Source: Polyangiaceae bacterium
GTDB taxonomy: Bacteria > Myxococcota_A > Polyangia > Polyangiales > Polyangiaceae
Direction: 5' to 3'
NCBI GenBank assembly: GCA_009781005.1
Contig: WQYX01000023.1
Span: 1 to 54,106, forward strand
DNA: 54,106 nt
Of the stretch, positions 35,057-43,875 are shown in pieces; position 1 is the first letter of the stretch, and each line of letters starts with the position of its first letter. Made by a program: the position numbers and the translations under genes. Below the pieces are notes generated by a model that saw only the letters and a list, made by a program, of their open reading frames with translations, was not told where the DNA came from and searched no databases.

Positions 35057-36451
35057 GTGTCGTGGATTGTTCGAAGAGAGGATGGGAGCCTGCGCTCGGC
35101 GCTCTATGTCATCGTGCTCGTGGTCGGGTGCAGCGACGTATTCTCGAGCGCGAAATCGGTCTCGAGCGCGAAGTCGCGCGCGGACTCAAGCGAGCAGGCG
35201 GCAGGGTTGGCATCGCGTCCGCCCGCCGAAGCCGCCGCTGCTGCCGCCTCCGTGCGACCGCCGGAAGCGGCAAACGTGCTTGAACACCCGGCAGCATTCG
35301 GGCGCTTCTTCGAATCACTCGCGAGGCTCGAGGCAGGGCAGATGCAGGACGACGTCCGCATCGTTCAATTCGGCGATTCGCACACGGCCGCCGACATCGA
35401 GACGGCAGTCGTGCGGCAGGCGCTTCAAGCGCGCTTTGGCGATGGAGGGCGAGGCTTCGTCGCAATAGGCAAGCCTTGGAAAGGGTACCGGCAAGACGGC
35501 GTTCGCGGCGGCATGTCTTCAGGCTGGTTCAGCGAGCGTGGGAAGCTCGATCACGGACAGTTTTTTGGTGACGGACTCTATGGACTCGCGGGCATCGGTG
35601 TGGCTTCGAACGGGCAGAGCGCGCGTGCGTGGGCCGATTGCACGGTACCCGCAAACCGCGTGGAGCTTGCCTATCTGGAGCAGCCGCACGGCGGATCCTT
35701 CGACGTTTTCATCGATGGGACACGCCTTGGTCGCATCTCGACGCGTGCCAAGCACGAAGGTTCGGCCTATCGCTCTTTCGACATTGCGGAATCGACGGCG
35801 TACCGGGTTGAAGTTCGAAACGTGGGAGATGGCAACGTTCGGATCTTCGGCGTTTCGCTCGATCGCTCGCAGAACGGTGTGGTGTTCGACGCGCTCGGGA
35901 TCAACGGCGCGCGTGTGACGACGTGCCTTCAGTGGAATGAGCCGCACTGGGTCGAGCAGTTGCGGCATCGCTCGCCGTCGCTCGTCGTGCTCTCGTACGG
36001 AACGAACGAGTCCACGAACGAGTCCATGTCGGTCGACACGTACGAAGGACAGCTCGTAGACGTCCTCGGACGTATCGCGCGCGCCGTGCCTTCCGCGTCG
36101 TGTTTGCTGCTCGGGCCGCCGGATCGGGCTGTCCCGGACGGCACGGGCGGCTGGATCACGTCCTCAAAGTTGCTCGAGATCATCGCTTCGCAGAAGCGTG
36201 TTGCACAAGCCGCGGGTTGCGCCTTCTACGACCAGTTCCAGGCGATGGGCGGGGCAGGGACCATGGCAACGTGGTCGACGGAGGATCCTCCTCGAGCGCA
36301 ACGTGATCGCGTGCATCTTACACGCGATGGGTACACACAACTCGGCGGCTTGTTTGCCTCGGACGTGATGCGTGCTTACGACGCCTTTCGGCGCGACCGC
36401 GGTCTCGCGCCTACGAGCGCCCCGCTGCCTTCCGCTACCTCTGAACCCTAA
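35057..36451 (+). CDS. SGNH/GDSL-family lipoprotein, paralogue of the upstream gene
   Basis: A 464-residue lipoprotein (lipobox LVVGC, about Cys25) with an Ala/Ser/Pro linker and the same SGNH architecture as the preceding gene: IVQFGDSHTAAD, VVLSYGTNESTN and DRVHLTRDGYTQLG. The conserved central beta insertion (RIFGVSLDRSQNGVVFDALGINGARV) also matches. The pair therefore arose by tandem duplication, with one member membrane-anchored and one lipidated. The GTG start at 35057 is the first that gives the lipoprotein signal. The stop touches repeat B3. Confidence 0.8.
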   Translation: MSWIVRREDGSLRSALYVIVLVVGCSDVFSSAKSVSSAKSRADSSEQAAGLASRPPAEAAAAAASVRPPEAANVLEHPAAFGRFFESLARLEAGQMQDDVRIVQFGDSHTAADIETAVVRQALQARFGDGGRGFVAIGKPWKGYRQDGVRGGMSSGWFSERGKLDHGQFFGDGLYGLAGIGVASNGQSARAWADCTVPANRVELAYLEQPHGGSFDVFIDGTRLGRISTRAKHEGSAYRSFDIAESTAYRVEVRNVGDGNVRIFGVSLDRSQNGVVFDALGINGARVTTCLQWNEPHWVEQLRHRSPSLVVLSYGTNESTNESMSVDTYEGQLVDVLGRIARAVPSASCLLLGPPDRAVPDGTGGWITSSKLLEIIASQKRVAQAAGCAFYDQFQAMGGAGTMATWSTEDPPRAQRDRVHLTRDGYTQLGGLFASDVMRAYDAFRRDRGLAPTSAPLPSATSEP

Positions 36452-36595
36452 GAGCATGTTCGACAGCCGTCGCGAGCGAATCGAGGCTAGGGCGGAGCGC
36501 GAGGAGCCCGCGTAAGCGTACTTTTCGTACGTGCGCAGGCACCGCAGCGCCCAACCGACGAATCGATTCGCGCAGCAGGCTGTAGAACATGCTCT
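36451..36595. repeat. Family B structured repeat, copy B3
   Basis: Arms AGAGCATGTTCGACAGCC / GGCTGTAGAACATGCTCT have one mismatch. It contains module M1 but lacks M2. It begins on the last base of the upstream stop and ends 12 bases before the next start. Its tail CTCTAAGG gives the downstream gene a Shine-Dalgarno-like AAGG. Confidence 0.9.
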
Positions 36596-36607
36596 AAGGC
36601 CTGACTC

Positions 36608-38578
36608 ATGGCAAACGAACGCGTTCGCATCGATGGTCGCATCCTCTTTCTCACCGAGGACGAGACGCTGATCGACGGGCAGCTCCACGGCGAAGATCTC
36701 GCCTGGGATCCGAATCGCGCGCTCATGTCGAACATCTCGACCGATGAACTGACGCCGGGCTGGGTCTGTTACTATTATGATGAGATTCTTGCGCGCTATT
36801 GCCTCATTGGTTTGCGCGGCGGCAAAGTCGGAATGGATGCCATCCGAAACGGTGGCTTCGGCGTCATCGTCAGCGGTGTCTCCAAAGGGTGTGGCTCGAG
36901 CCGCGAGACCGCGCCGTACAGCGAACTCAAAGCGGGCGTGAGGCTCATCGTCGCCAAGAGTATTGAAAAGATTTATCGGCAGAACGCGGACAATATCGGC
37001 CTTCTAACGTCGACCGATTTCGAGCTCATCGATCGCATCCAGAAGGGCGAGTCCGTTCCGATCGAAGAGTTCACCAAGGGACGCGATCCCATCAGCGCGA
37101 AAATCATCGAATATGGCGGCCTTTTTGCCTATAACCGCGCTCGTCTCGGCGGAGAGACTTCGCCGCCGGAGATCACCACGCCGGCGCGTCCGATGACTCT
37201 CTCTGAGAAGATCCTCGCCGCGCACGTCATCAAGGATGCGAAGAGTGGCACGCAAGGGGCCCTTGCCGTCAAGCCCGGGGATGCGTTCTTCGCGCGCACC
37301 GACGTCCGCTTCAGTCACGAATACGTCACGCCGATGGCCGAGTCGCTCTTCACGTCCGAGATGGGAAAGGACGCACGCGTGGCCGATCCAGAGAGTGTAT
37401 GGGCATTTCGCGACCACCTCACGTTCCTCGATCTCGTCATGCCAAGAGCGCACCGCGAGATGGGCCTCAAAGAACAAGCCGAAAAGCTTGCTCTCGTGCA
37501 GGAGAATTTCACCAAACGACAGAACATAAATCTCTATGGCGAGATCTATCGCGAAGGAGAGCTCGTTGGATCCGAAGCCATCTGTCACAACAAGGTGATG
37601 GAGGAGATCGCGCTGCCCGGTCAGCTCGTCATTGGAACGGATTCGCACTCATGCACGGCGGGTGCGCTCGGCTGCTTCTCTTTCGGCGTCGGCTCCACCG
37701 ACATGGCGAATGCATGGTACACGAAGGATGTTCGCGTCACGGTCCCTGAGACGGCGAAGTTCGTGCTCGAAGGCACGCTTCGTCCGGGCGTCTGCGCGAA
37801 GGACGTCATGCTTCACATCTTGAGTCAGGATTATTTCAAAAGCGGAAAGGGCATCGGCAAGGTGCTCGAGTTCGCTGGCAACGGCGTTCACCGCATGAAT
37901 CTCGACGAGCGCGCCACGCTCACGAACATGGCAGTCGAAGCAGGCGGCTTCACGGGTATCATCGAGGCCGACGAAGTCGTCGTCGACTATCTGGTCACGC
38001 AGCGCAATATCGATGCGGAGAGCGTGCGCGCGCGTATCGTTCGTGCAGACGAGGGAGCCATGTACGACGCAACTTTCACGATGGACGTCGGCGCCATCGA
38101 ACCCATGGTTGCGACCCCAGGTGATCCGCGCAACGGTGTGCCCCTGCGCGATCTCGTGGGGAGCTCGGGGGGGGTGCGAATCGATATTGCTTATGGTGGT
38201 TCATGCACGGGGGGCAAGAAAACAGATATGGATATGTATGCTGCGGTCCTCAAAGATGCCGTGGCCAGAGGCAAAAAGGTCAGAGAGGGCGTGCGCCTTT
38301 ATATCCAATTTGGCTCACAAGATATCCGCCGTTACGCACAAGGGAAGGGCTACATCGATATCTTTCGTGCTGCAGGGGCCGAGCTCCTCGACCCATCCTG
38401 CGGCGCCTGTATCAAAGCGGGTCCCGGCGTCAGCCACTCACCGGAGCAAGTCACCGTGAGCGCCGTCAATCGCAACTTCCCGGGTAGAAGCGGCCCCGGA
38501 AAGGTGTATCTTGCAAGTCCGCTCGTGGTCGCCGCGAGTGCGATCGCGGGGCGAATCGCTCGGCCGGACGAAATCTAG
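36608..38578 (+). CDS. Aconitase/isopropylmalate dehydratase family protein, swivel domain first
   Basis: A 656-residue Fe-S hydro-lyase. The first ~200 residues are a LeuD/aconitase swivel domain (NISTDELTPGW, SKGCGSSRETAPYSE). The rest is the [4Fe-4S] catalytic module of LeuC/aconitase, with DSHSCTAGALG, GSCTGGKKTDMD and DPSCGACIKAGPG giving the cluster Cys. The usual aconitase and separate LeuC/LeuD order is catalytic then swivel, so this is a permuted fusion, as in AcnB but without its HEAT-like domain. Substrate (isopropylmalate, homocitrate, aconitate or 2-methyl analogues) is not decided by sequence. Confidence 0.85.
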   Translation: MANERVRIDGRILFLTEDETLIDGQLHGEDLAWDPNRALMSNISTDELTPGWVCYYYDEILARYCLIGLRGGKVGMDAIRNGGFGVIVSGVSKGCGSSRETAPYSELKAGVRLIVAKSIEKIYRQNADNIGLLTSTDFELIDRIQKGESVPIEEFTKGRDPISAKIIEYGGLFAYNRARLGGETSPPEITTPARPMTLSEKILAAHVIKDAKSGTQGALAVKPGDAFFARTDVRFSHEYVTPMAESLFTSEMGKDARVADPESVWAFRDHLTFLDLVMPRAHREMGLKEQAEKLALVQENFTKRQNINLYGEIYREGELVGSEAICHNKVMEEIALPGQLVIGTDSHSCTAGALGCFSFGVGSTDMANAWYTKDVRVTVPETAKFVLEGTLRPGVCAKDVMLHILSQDYFKSGKGIGKVLEFAGNGVHRMNLDERATLTNMAVEAGGFTGIIEADEVVVDYLVTQRNIDAESVRARIVRADEGAMYDATFTMDVGAIEPMVATPGDPRNGVPLRDLVGSSGGVRIDIAYGGSCTGGKKTDMDMYAAVLKDAVARGKKVREGVRLYIQFGSQDIRRYAQGKGYIDIFRAAGAELLDPSCGACIKAGPGVSHSPEQVTVSAVNRNFPGRSGPGKVYLASPLVVAASAIAGRIARPDEI

Positions 38579-38699
38579 GGCATGTTTACCGGCCGTCGCG
38601 AGCGACGTAAAGCTAGGAAGGCCGACGGAAGAATACTCGGAGTATTTTGAGGAGGCCGACCGACGATTTACGGCGCGCAGCAGGCTGGTAAACGTGCAC
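38579..38699. repeat. Family B structured repeat, copy B4 (divergent centre)
   Basis: Outer arms GGGCATGTTTACCGGCC / GGCTGGTAAACGTGCAC. The interior differs from other copies and carries a small hairpin AATACTC-G-GAGTATT whose TACTC/GAGTA core resembles family E. It fills the whole gap between the aconitase-like stop and the slyD start. Confidence 0.85.
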
Positions 38700-38701
38700 T
38701 T

Positions 38702-39292
38702 ATGGATACAATTCAACCCAATGCCCGCGTCACGGTCGAGTACGCGCTTCGTGACGACGACGGCAATATCCTTGACGCGAGCGACGCCGACGACGGCAAG
38801 CCCATGGTCTACGTGCACGGCTACGGCATGATTGTGCCAGGGCTCGAAGCCGCTCTTACCGGCCTCCGCAAGGGAATGGAAAAGTTGATCATCGTGCCGC
38901 CGGCCGAGGCGTTTGGCGATCATGACAGCGAGCTCGTATTCGAAATCGATCGCGATGACTTTACCAATCAAAAAGATGTGAAGGAGGGCGACGAATTCAT
39001 CGCAGAATCCGTTGACGGGCATGAAATTGCCGTGCGGGTCATGGATGTCCGTGGTGACCGCGTGATCGTCGACGCCAATCATCCGCTCGCCGGCATGACC
39101 CTGCATTACAGCGTGAAAGTCACGGACGTTCGCGCGGCGAGCAATCAGGAGATCGCCGAAGCGGCGGAGGCATTCGACGAAGCGGGCTACGGCACGTGCA
39201 GCGATTCGACGCACGATCATGGCCATGATCGCCGCCGTGATCATGATGATGGCGAGCCGCTTGTCCAGCTCGGTTCAAAGAGAAGGCATTGA
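38702..39292 (+). CDS. slyD: SlyD-type FKBP peptidyl-prolyl isomerase
   Basis: A cis-trans prolyl isomerase and chaperone. FKBP core motifs VEYALRDDDGNILD, VHGYGMIVPGLEAALTG and PPAEAFGDHD enclose the insert-in-flap domain (about 72-130). A His/Asp-rich tail (HDHGHDRRRDHDDGE) may bind nickel or other metals as in SlyD. The ATG is three bases past repeat B4, so no normal leader remains. It is followed by small conserved genes. Confidence 0.92.
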   Translation: MDTIQPNARVTVEYALRDDDGNILDASDADDGKPMVYVHGYGMIVPGLEAALTGLRKGMEKLIIVPPAEAFGDHDSELVFEIDRDDFTNQKDVKEGDEFIAESVDGHEIAVRVMDVRGDRVIVDANHPLAGMTLHYSVKVTDVRAASNQEIAEAAEAFDEAGYGTCSDSTHDHGHDRRRDHDDGEPLVQLGSKRRH

Positions 39293-39344
39293 GCACGCGC
39301 TTGCGGCCGCCCTTCGCTACGAGTACACGGCAACCCACTCCCCA

Positions 39345-39641
39345 ATGACGCAGAAGAACGTGAATCCCTGGACCTTCGACGTGCGCGTTCGTGAGCGCAA
39401 TCTCAAGAGCGGCGCCGTCAACGAGAAGGATCTCGAGAAGTACTACGCGGGTCTTGCCGACCTCGCTGATCAGGCCGAGCCGGTCAGCGTCCCGCAACCG
39501 GCGCTCGCGCAACCTGAAGCCGCCGTCCAACAAAGCGTGGTCCACGAGAATAAAAACGAGGAGGAGCGTCCGTCTTCGCCCGAAGAAGCAGCCCAGACAC
39601 GGGATGCGACGGCCGAAGGGAACTCCGGACCGAACGAGTGA
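39345..39641 (+). CDS. Conserved small hypothetical protein (NPWTFDVRVRER type)
   Basis: A 98-residue protein. The N-terminal NPWTFDVRVRERNLKSGAVN and KDLEKYYAGLADL form a folded region and the C-terminal half is acidic and probably disordered. The stop overlaps a GTG of the next gene. I recall this arrangement in other myxobacteria, with no function. ATG at 39345 is chosen because the upstream extension is slyD sequence read out of frame. Confidence 0.6.
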   Translation: MTQKNVNPWTFDVRVRERNLKSGAVNEKDLEKYYAGLADLADQAEPVSVPQPALAQPEAAVQQSVVHENKNEEERPSSPEEAAQTRDATAEGNSGPNE

Positions 39642-39649
39642 GTCGAACG

Positions 39650-39922
39650 ATGAGCGACGAGACGCTTCCGCAGATCGACTTCGCTACGTTCATCTTGTCG
39701 CTCAGTCACTCGGCGCTGATGCATCTCGGCGACGCACCCGATCCAACGACCAATCAGGTGCACGCGGATCTGGCGCTCGCGAAAGAGAACATCGACATCC
39801 TCGGTTTGCTCGAAGAAAAGACGAGGGGAAACCTGACGGGAGACGAAGAGCGCCTGCTTGCGGAGGTGCTCTTCGATCTTAGGATGCGTTACGTAGAGCG
39901 AGCCAAGGGGGCTGGCAAGTAG
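39650..39922 (+). CDS. DUF1844-type small protein
   Basis: A 90-residue protein that fits the DUF1844 pattern: FATFILSLSHSALMHLGDAP, DLALAKENIDILGLLEEKT and RGNLTGDEERLLAEVLFDLR. These are small helical cytosolic proteins of unknown role, often beside envelope or folding genes. An alternative GTG start at 39638 overlaps the previous stop. Confidence 0.8.
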   Translation: MSDETLPQIDFATFILSLSHSALMHLGDAPDPTTNQVHADLALAKENIDILGLLEEKTRGNLTGDEERLLAEVLFDLRMRYVERAKGAGK

Positions 39923-39966
39923 CCCCCCTACGGCGTCGCCCTCTGCGAGGGATCATGCCGCAGTCC

Positions 39967-40067
39967 AGAACGCGTTTCCTAACCTGCTGCGCGACACGAT
40001 GCCAGCATCGACGGCACCTTCGGCGCTGTCGGCCCCGCCTGCGGCGGGGACCTCAAGGGGCCCTGCG
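39967..40067. repeat. Family B fragment, copy B8 (left arm and M2 only)
   Basis: GAACGCGTTTCCTAACCTGCTGCGCGA is a left arm in the inverted orientation. M2 follows with CCCCGCC-TGC-GGCGGGG, one base pair longer in both arms than in B2. The right arm is missing; the HtrA gene begins there. Confidence 0.65.
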
Positions 40068-40080
40068 TTCTCGTCGCATT

Positions 40081-41301
40081 GTGCTCGCTTGGTTGGTCGT
40101 GTTGTTCGTCGGTTTTTGCGCATGCAAAGGCAAAAACCCGTCACGATCGGGCGACTTTTTGCCGGGCGCCGCTGCCGTCGCAAGCGCCACGAGCGCGACG
40201 GAGCCGAAGGCCGCGGGTGAACATCCAACGGCCGAGAGCGCGCACGAGGGCGCGGGGCCGCTCAAGATGGCGCCACTCAGTTTCGCGCCAATCGCCAAAC
40301 GCGCCGATCCCAGCGTCGTCACCGTCTACACGGTTGGCGAGGAAGACGATCGTCCTCTCTTCAATCGCAGAGGCAAAAGTCGCGCACAGAGAGGACTCGG
40401 CACCGGTTTCATCGTTGGTAAAGACGGAGTCATTCTCACGAACAACCACGTCATCGACGGCGCCGACAAAATCATCGTGCAGCTTTCGGATGAGCGGCGT
40501 TTCCCCGGCAAGATCGTCGGGCGCGATGCGCGCACCGACATCGCGATCGTGAAGATCGACGGAGCAAAGGATCTCGCCACGCTACCGCTCGGCGATTCCG
40601 ACGGGCTCGAGGTGGGCGACTGGGTAGTGGCGATTGGCAATCCGTTCGGACTCTCTCACACCGTCAGCGCCGGCATCGTCAGCGCAAAGGGGCGCGGGCG
40701 TGAAGACGTGCCGCTCGATCCAACGGGTTACTATGACTTTCTTCAGACCGACGCGTCCATCAATCCAGGCAACTCGGGTGGACCGCTGCTCAATTTGAAT
40801 GGTGAAGTCGTCGGCATGAACACGGCTATCCGCGGAGGCGGCGCGCAAGGCATTGGTTTCGCGATCCCTATCAACATGGTCAAGCAGCTGATGCCAACGT
40901 TGCTCAAAGACGGGCACGTAACGCGCAGCGCGCTTGGTGTGCGCATTCGCGACGTGCGTGATTTGTCCATGGACGACAGGCAGCAGCGCAAGATCAACGG
41001 CGATCGCGGCGCTGTCATCGAATATGTCGATTCCGGCGGTCCGGCAGACAAAGCGAAGCTCGAGATTGGTGATGTGATCGTGGCATTCGACGGTAAGATT
41101 GTCGATCGAGGCACGCTCCTTCAATGGCTCGCGAGCACCGCGGGTGTTGGCAAGAGCGTCGATGTCCGCGTTGTGCGAGCAGGCGCCCCGCTCGACATCA
41201 AGGTCACGCTTAGTGAGCTGAGGGAGCCGAAGAGCAAGACAACTCGCCCTCCATTGTCGCCGCCGGGCCCGTCCGACGACGATGACGAATTTGGTCGGTG
41301 A
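40081..41301 (+). CDS. Lipoprotein HtrA/Deg-type protease heading the sigma operon
   Basis: A 406-residue envelope protease. The short signal ends CACK with Cys15 the likely lipid site. The triad is His123 (TNNHVI), Asp153 (RTDIAI) and Ser232 (NPGNSGGPL), followed by one PDZ domain (about 305-385) and a Pro/Asp-rich tail. GTG at 40081 is chosen because upstream codons come from repeat B8; some start uncertainty remains. Its 3' end runs to within 47 bases of the sigma gene start and overlaps its ORF, so envelope damage sensing and transcription are linked. Confidence 0.9.
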   Translation: MLAWLVVLFVGFCACKGKNPSRSGDFLPGAAAVASATSATEPKAAGEHPTAESAHEGAGPLKMAPLSFAPIAKRADPSVVTVYTVGEEDDRPLFNRRGKSRAQRGLGTGFIVGKDGVILTNNHVIDGADKIIVQLSDERRFPGKIVGRDARTDIAIVKIDGAKDLATLPLGDSDGLEVGDWVVAIGNPFGLSHTVSAGIVSAKGRGREDVPLDPTGYYDFLQTDASINPGNSGGPLLNLNGEVVGMNTAIRGGGAQGIGFAIPINMVKQLMPTLLKDGHVTRSALGVRIRDVRDLSMDDRQQRKINGDRGAVIEYVDSGGPADKAKLEIGDVIVAFDGKIVDRGTLLQWLASTAGVGKSVDVRVVRAGAPLDIKVTLSELREPKSKTTRPPLSPPGPSDDDDEFGR

Positions 41302-41347
41302 GTTTGGTAGAGCGAAGAGAGGTGCTCTCGCCAACTTGAGGACGAGC

Positions 41348-42046
41348 GTGAATAGACGCATTTTCGACGCGTCCAACAACGCGAAACAGGCACGCCAAGT
41401 GGAGGCGCAGCGGGACCGTGTACTCATCATGAGGGCGCAGAAAGGAGACAAGGGTGCGTTCCGGCAACTCGTGGAACGCCATCAACGTCGCGCCTTCACG
41501 CTCGCGTTTTCGCTCGTGCGCGACGAAAATGACGCGAGCGAGCTCGTTCAGGATGCCTTCGTTCGCGTCTACAAAAACCTGCCGAATTTCAAGGGCGATT
41601 CGTCCTTTTTCACCTGGCTTTATCGCATCGTCACGAACCTCAGCATCGACCTCCGGCGGAAAGCAGGCCGTCCGGTCGTAGAGATGGATGGGACGCGGTT
41701 CGAGTCCGGAGAATCTCAAGAGGCCGAATTCCCTCTCCTCAGTCGCATCGACGGAGCCAATCCTGCCGACGTCATACGCCGCAGCGAGATCGCAGCGCGG
41801 GTGCAGGCCGCGCTCGACACGCTGCCCCCTTACCATCGTGGCGTCATCGTTATGCGAGACGCTCAGGGCTACAGTTACGATGAGATCGCGTCGGCCATGG
41901 GTATCTCGAAGGGAACGGTCATGAGCCGCCTTTTTTACGCGCGGCGAAAACTCCAAGAGGTGCTGGCAGACTGCTACGAGGAGCAGATTGGTCGCGTGCC
42001 TGCACGTGCTGGCAAGACCGGCAAAGGAGGAGATGAGGAGTCATGA
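41348..42046 (+). CDS. ECF RNA polymerase sigma factor (RpoE-like)
   Basis: A group IV sigma factor of about 232 residues. Region 2 has RDENDASELVQDAFVRVYKNL and FFTWLYRIVTNLSIDLRRK; region 4 has YSYDEIASAMGISKGTVMSRLFYARRKL. An open frame starts at ATG 41282 inside the htrA end, but GTG at 41348 has a GAGGAC ribosome binding site and a more usual N-terminus, so it is preferred. Its TGA stop overlaps the anti-sigma ATG. Confidence 0.92.
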   Translation: MNRRIFDASNNAKQARQVEAQRDRVLIMRAQKGDKGAFRQLVERHQRRAFTLAFSLVRDENDASELVQDAFVRVYKNLPNFKGDSSFFTWLYRIVTNLSIDLRRKAGRPVVEMDGTRFESGESQEAEFPLLSRIDGANPADVIRRSEIAARVQAALDTLPPYHRGVIVMRDAQGYSYDEIASAMGISKGTVMSRLFYARRKLQEVLADCYEEQIGRVPARAGKTGKGGDEES

Positions 42047-42825
42047 GCCTCGACCGAGAGACCATGCACAAGCTGATGGAGTATGCCGACGGCGAGCTTG
42101 CCAACGACGACTGCAGGGACGTCGAAGCGCTACTCGCGACGGACGCGGATGCGGCTCGATTCGTGCGCGACATACGTTTGCTCGGCCAAGTGATCTCGGT
42201 TGTTCACGAGCATCACGACGGCGCGAAGATCGCTGCGTTCGATGTTGCAACGAGCGTGATGAACAAGCTCGACGCTCGCCGCAAACAGGCTGCCCGCCTT
42301 CGCGTTGGAGGCATCGTTGCAGCTCTCGCAGTTGCGGCCTCTGTTTTTCTCCTCGCGCGCTCGAAGGAAATCACCGTGGCGCCATCCACGTTCGCGTTGA
42401 AGAACGACACGATCTCCAAGCCGGGGTCGCCCGCGAGGATGGCGGCGGAAGCGGAGAGCAGACCAAGCGCCGAAATCCTCGTGATTCACGGGACGCGGTG
42501 CGACGAGCCGTCGGTCGATCCAGCGATCGGCGAGATGCCGCCACTCCAATACAATTGCTACAAGGCGCTCGATAAGAAGATCTTGCCGCTCGTTAAAGGG
42601 CAAACGAGCACGATGGCGCTGCCGGACGCGCGCACGTTTCAAATCACGTTGAATGATGTAACGGCTGACAAGCGTTACAAGGTTGGTGCAGCCGTCAGCA
42701 AACCGGACAGCAGAGACTTTCTCAAGCTTGTCAACATCACGGCAGAACCGAACAAGCGCTTCAACGTGGGCGATTGGGCGTATCAGAATGGCGCCGTCGT
42801 TCTTGCCATTCGAATCTTACCTTGA
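42043..42825 (+). CDS. Anti-sigma factor, single-span membrane protein
   Basis: 260 residues: an acidic N-terminal cytosolic domain (EYADGELANDDCRDVEALL, typical of anti-sigma N-termini), one span (about 88-105), and an outside domain of about 150 residues with a Cys pair (GTRCDEP, YNCYKA). The start overlaps the sigma stop as ATGA and has a strong AAAGGAGGAG upstream, so the pair is translationally coupled. It lacks the HxxxCxxC zinc motif of ZAS anti-sigmas. The outer domain is unknown. Confidence 0.85.
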   Translation: MSLDRETMHKLMEYADGELANDDCRDVEALLATDADAARFVRDIRLLGQVISVVHEHHDGAKIAAFDVATSVMNKLDARRKQAARLRVGGIVAALAVAASVFLLARSKEITVAPSTFALKNDTISKPGSPARMAAEAESRPSAEILVIHGTRCDEPSVDPAIGEMPPLQYNCYKALDKKILPLVKGQTSTMALPDARTFQITLNDVTADKRYKVGAAVSKPDSRDFLKLVNITAEPNKRFNVGDWAYQNGAVVLAIRILP

Positions 42826-42912
42826 GGCGGCTCGGCGGGGCGGAGCGAGCGCGCGGTTGGGGACACCTCTATTTTCGCCTGCTGGGCGGCTCTCTGTTAT
42901 GACGAGGTCACG

Positions 42913-43875
42913 ATGCGCAAGGATGCGCCGCTTGCTGTGGATGTGCCGTCGACCAACGAAGACAAGCCCGGTTGGGTGAAGGTTGGTGTCATTGCGGCTG
43001 TCGGTTTTACGATTGGCGTCGCTTGGCCGCGTATCGCAGGGGTCCGTCTCGGGCCGAGCGCGCCGGGCGATTCGACCGCAGCGAGCGCGCCCGCGTCAGC
43101 AAGCGGGAAACTCATCGAACGTGCGCCCGAGGCACCAACTGCGAGCGTTGCAGGGCGGGTTGCGCCGGCCTCGTCTCCATCGGCTTCGGCTACCGCAAAC
43201 GTCGCAAGTGCATCGTCGGCGCCGTCTCCTGCAGGTCCCGCGGCTTCAACGCAGGTGACCGTGCAAAGGGGAGTGGTTCTTTCGTGCAAGACGGACGAAG
43301 GCGAAACGAAGAAGGGCAGAGAATGCGGCGGCGTTGCGTCGCTCGATGCGCTCATCCGGCCTCGACTTCGCGAGCTCGGTACGTGTTCGGCAGCGAACGG
43401 GCAGAACGGCAAACTCTCGCTCGTCGTTGCGGCCGATTTCGGCAATAGCCGTTTATCTTGGGATATTGGCAAGTCGTCCACGATTGCAAACGTGGACGGC
43501 GTGACGGCGTGCCTAAAAACCATCTTCCACAGCGCAGGACTAAGTGGCGTCACACACGAGCATGCGCGTTACACCGTGGCGTACGCGGCGAACTTCGCGC
43601 CTTTGCAGGATGCTTCTACTGCGCCGTCCGACTCGGCAAAGAGTGACAACGACGATCGCAAGAGTGCTACGCCGATGGCGGCGAGTGGCGAGGCAAGCAT
43701 CACGTGGGAGGTTGCGCTCGTCCGCGATGCGCCAAAGACCGGCTCTGTCGTCGCGCGCTTGCCGCGCGGCACGAAGGTCAAGATCGGTGCGACGAAGGAA
43801 GGCTTTTATGCCGTGAAGTTCGGTGACGGCTTCATAAGCGACGGTTGGGTGTACCGCGGCGCACTTAGCCGTTAG
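42913..43875 (+). CDS. Single-span protein with C-terminal SH3-like domain
   Basis: 320 residues: an N-terminal span (about 21-38), an Ala/Ser/Pro-rich linker, a middle domain (VLSCKTDEGETKKG ... VTACLKTIF) that resembles the C-terminal domain of AgmX/PglI-type myxobacterial proteins, and a bacterial SH3-like end (RDAPKTGSVVARLPRGTKVK, GFISDGWVYRGALSR). Likely periplasmic, perhaps peptidoglycan-associated. It may belong to the sigma operon; the stop overlaps the convergent gene by 11 bases. Confidence 0.65.
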   Translation: MRKDAPLAVDVPSTNEDKPGWVKVGVIAAVGFTIGVAWPRIAGVRLGPSAPGDSTAASAPASASGKLIERAPEAPTASVAGRVAPASSPSASATANVASASSAPSPAGPAASTQVTVQRGVVLSCKTDEGETKKGRECGGVASLDALIRPRLRELGTCSAANGQNGKLSLVVAADFGNSRLSWDIGKSSTIANVDGVTACLKTIFHSAGLSGVTHEHARYTVAYAANFAPLQDASTAPSDSAKSDNDDRKSATPMAASGEASITWEVALVRDAPKTGSVVARLPRGTKVKIGATKEGFYAVKFGDGFISDGWVYRGALSR

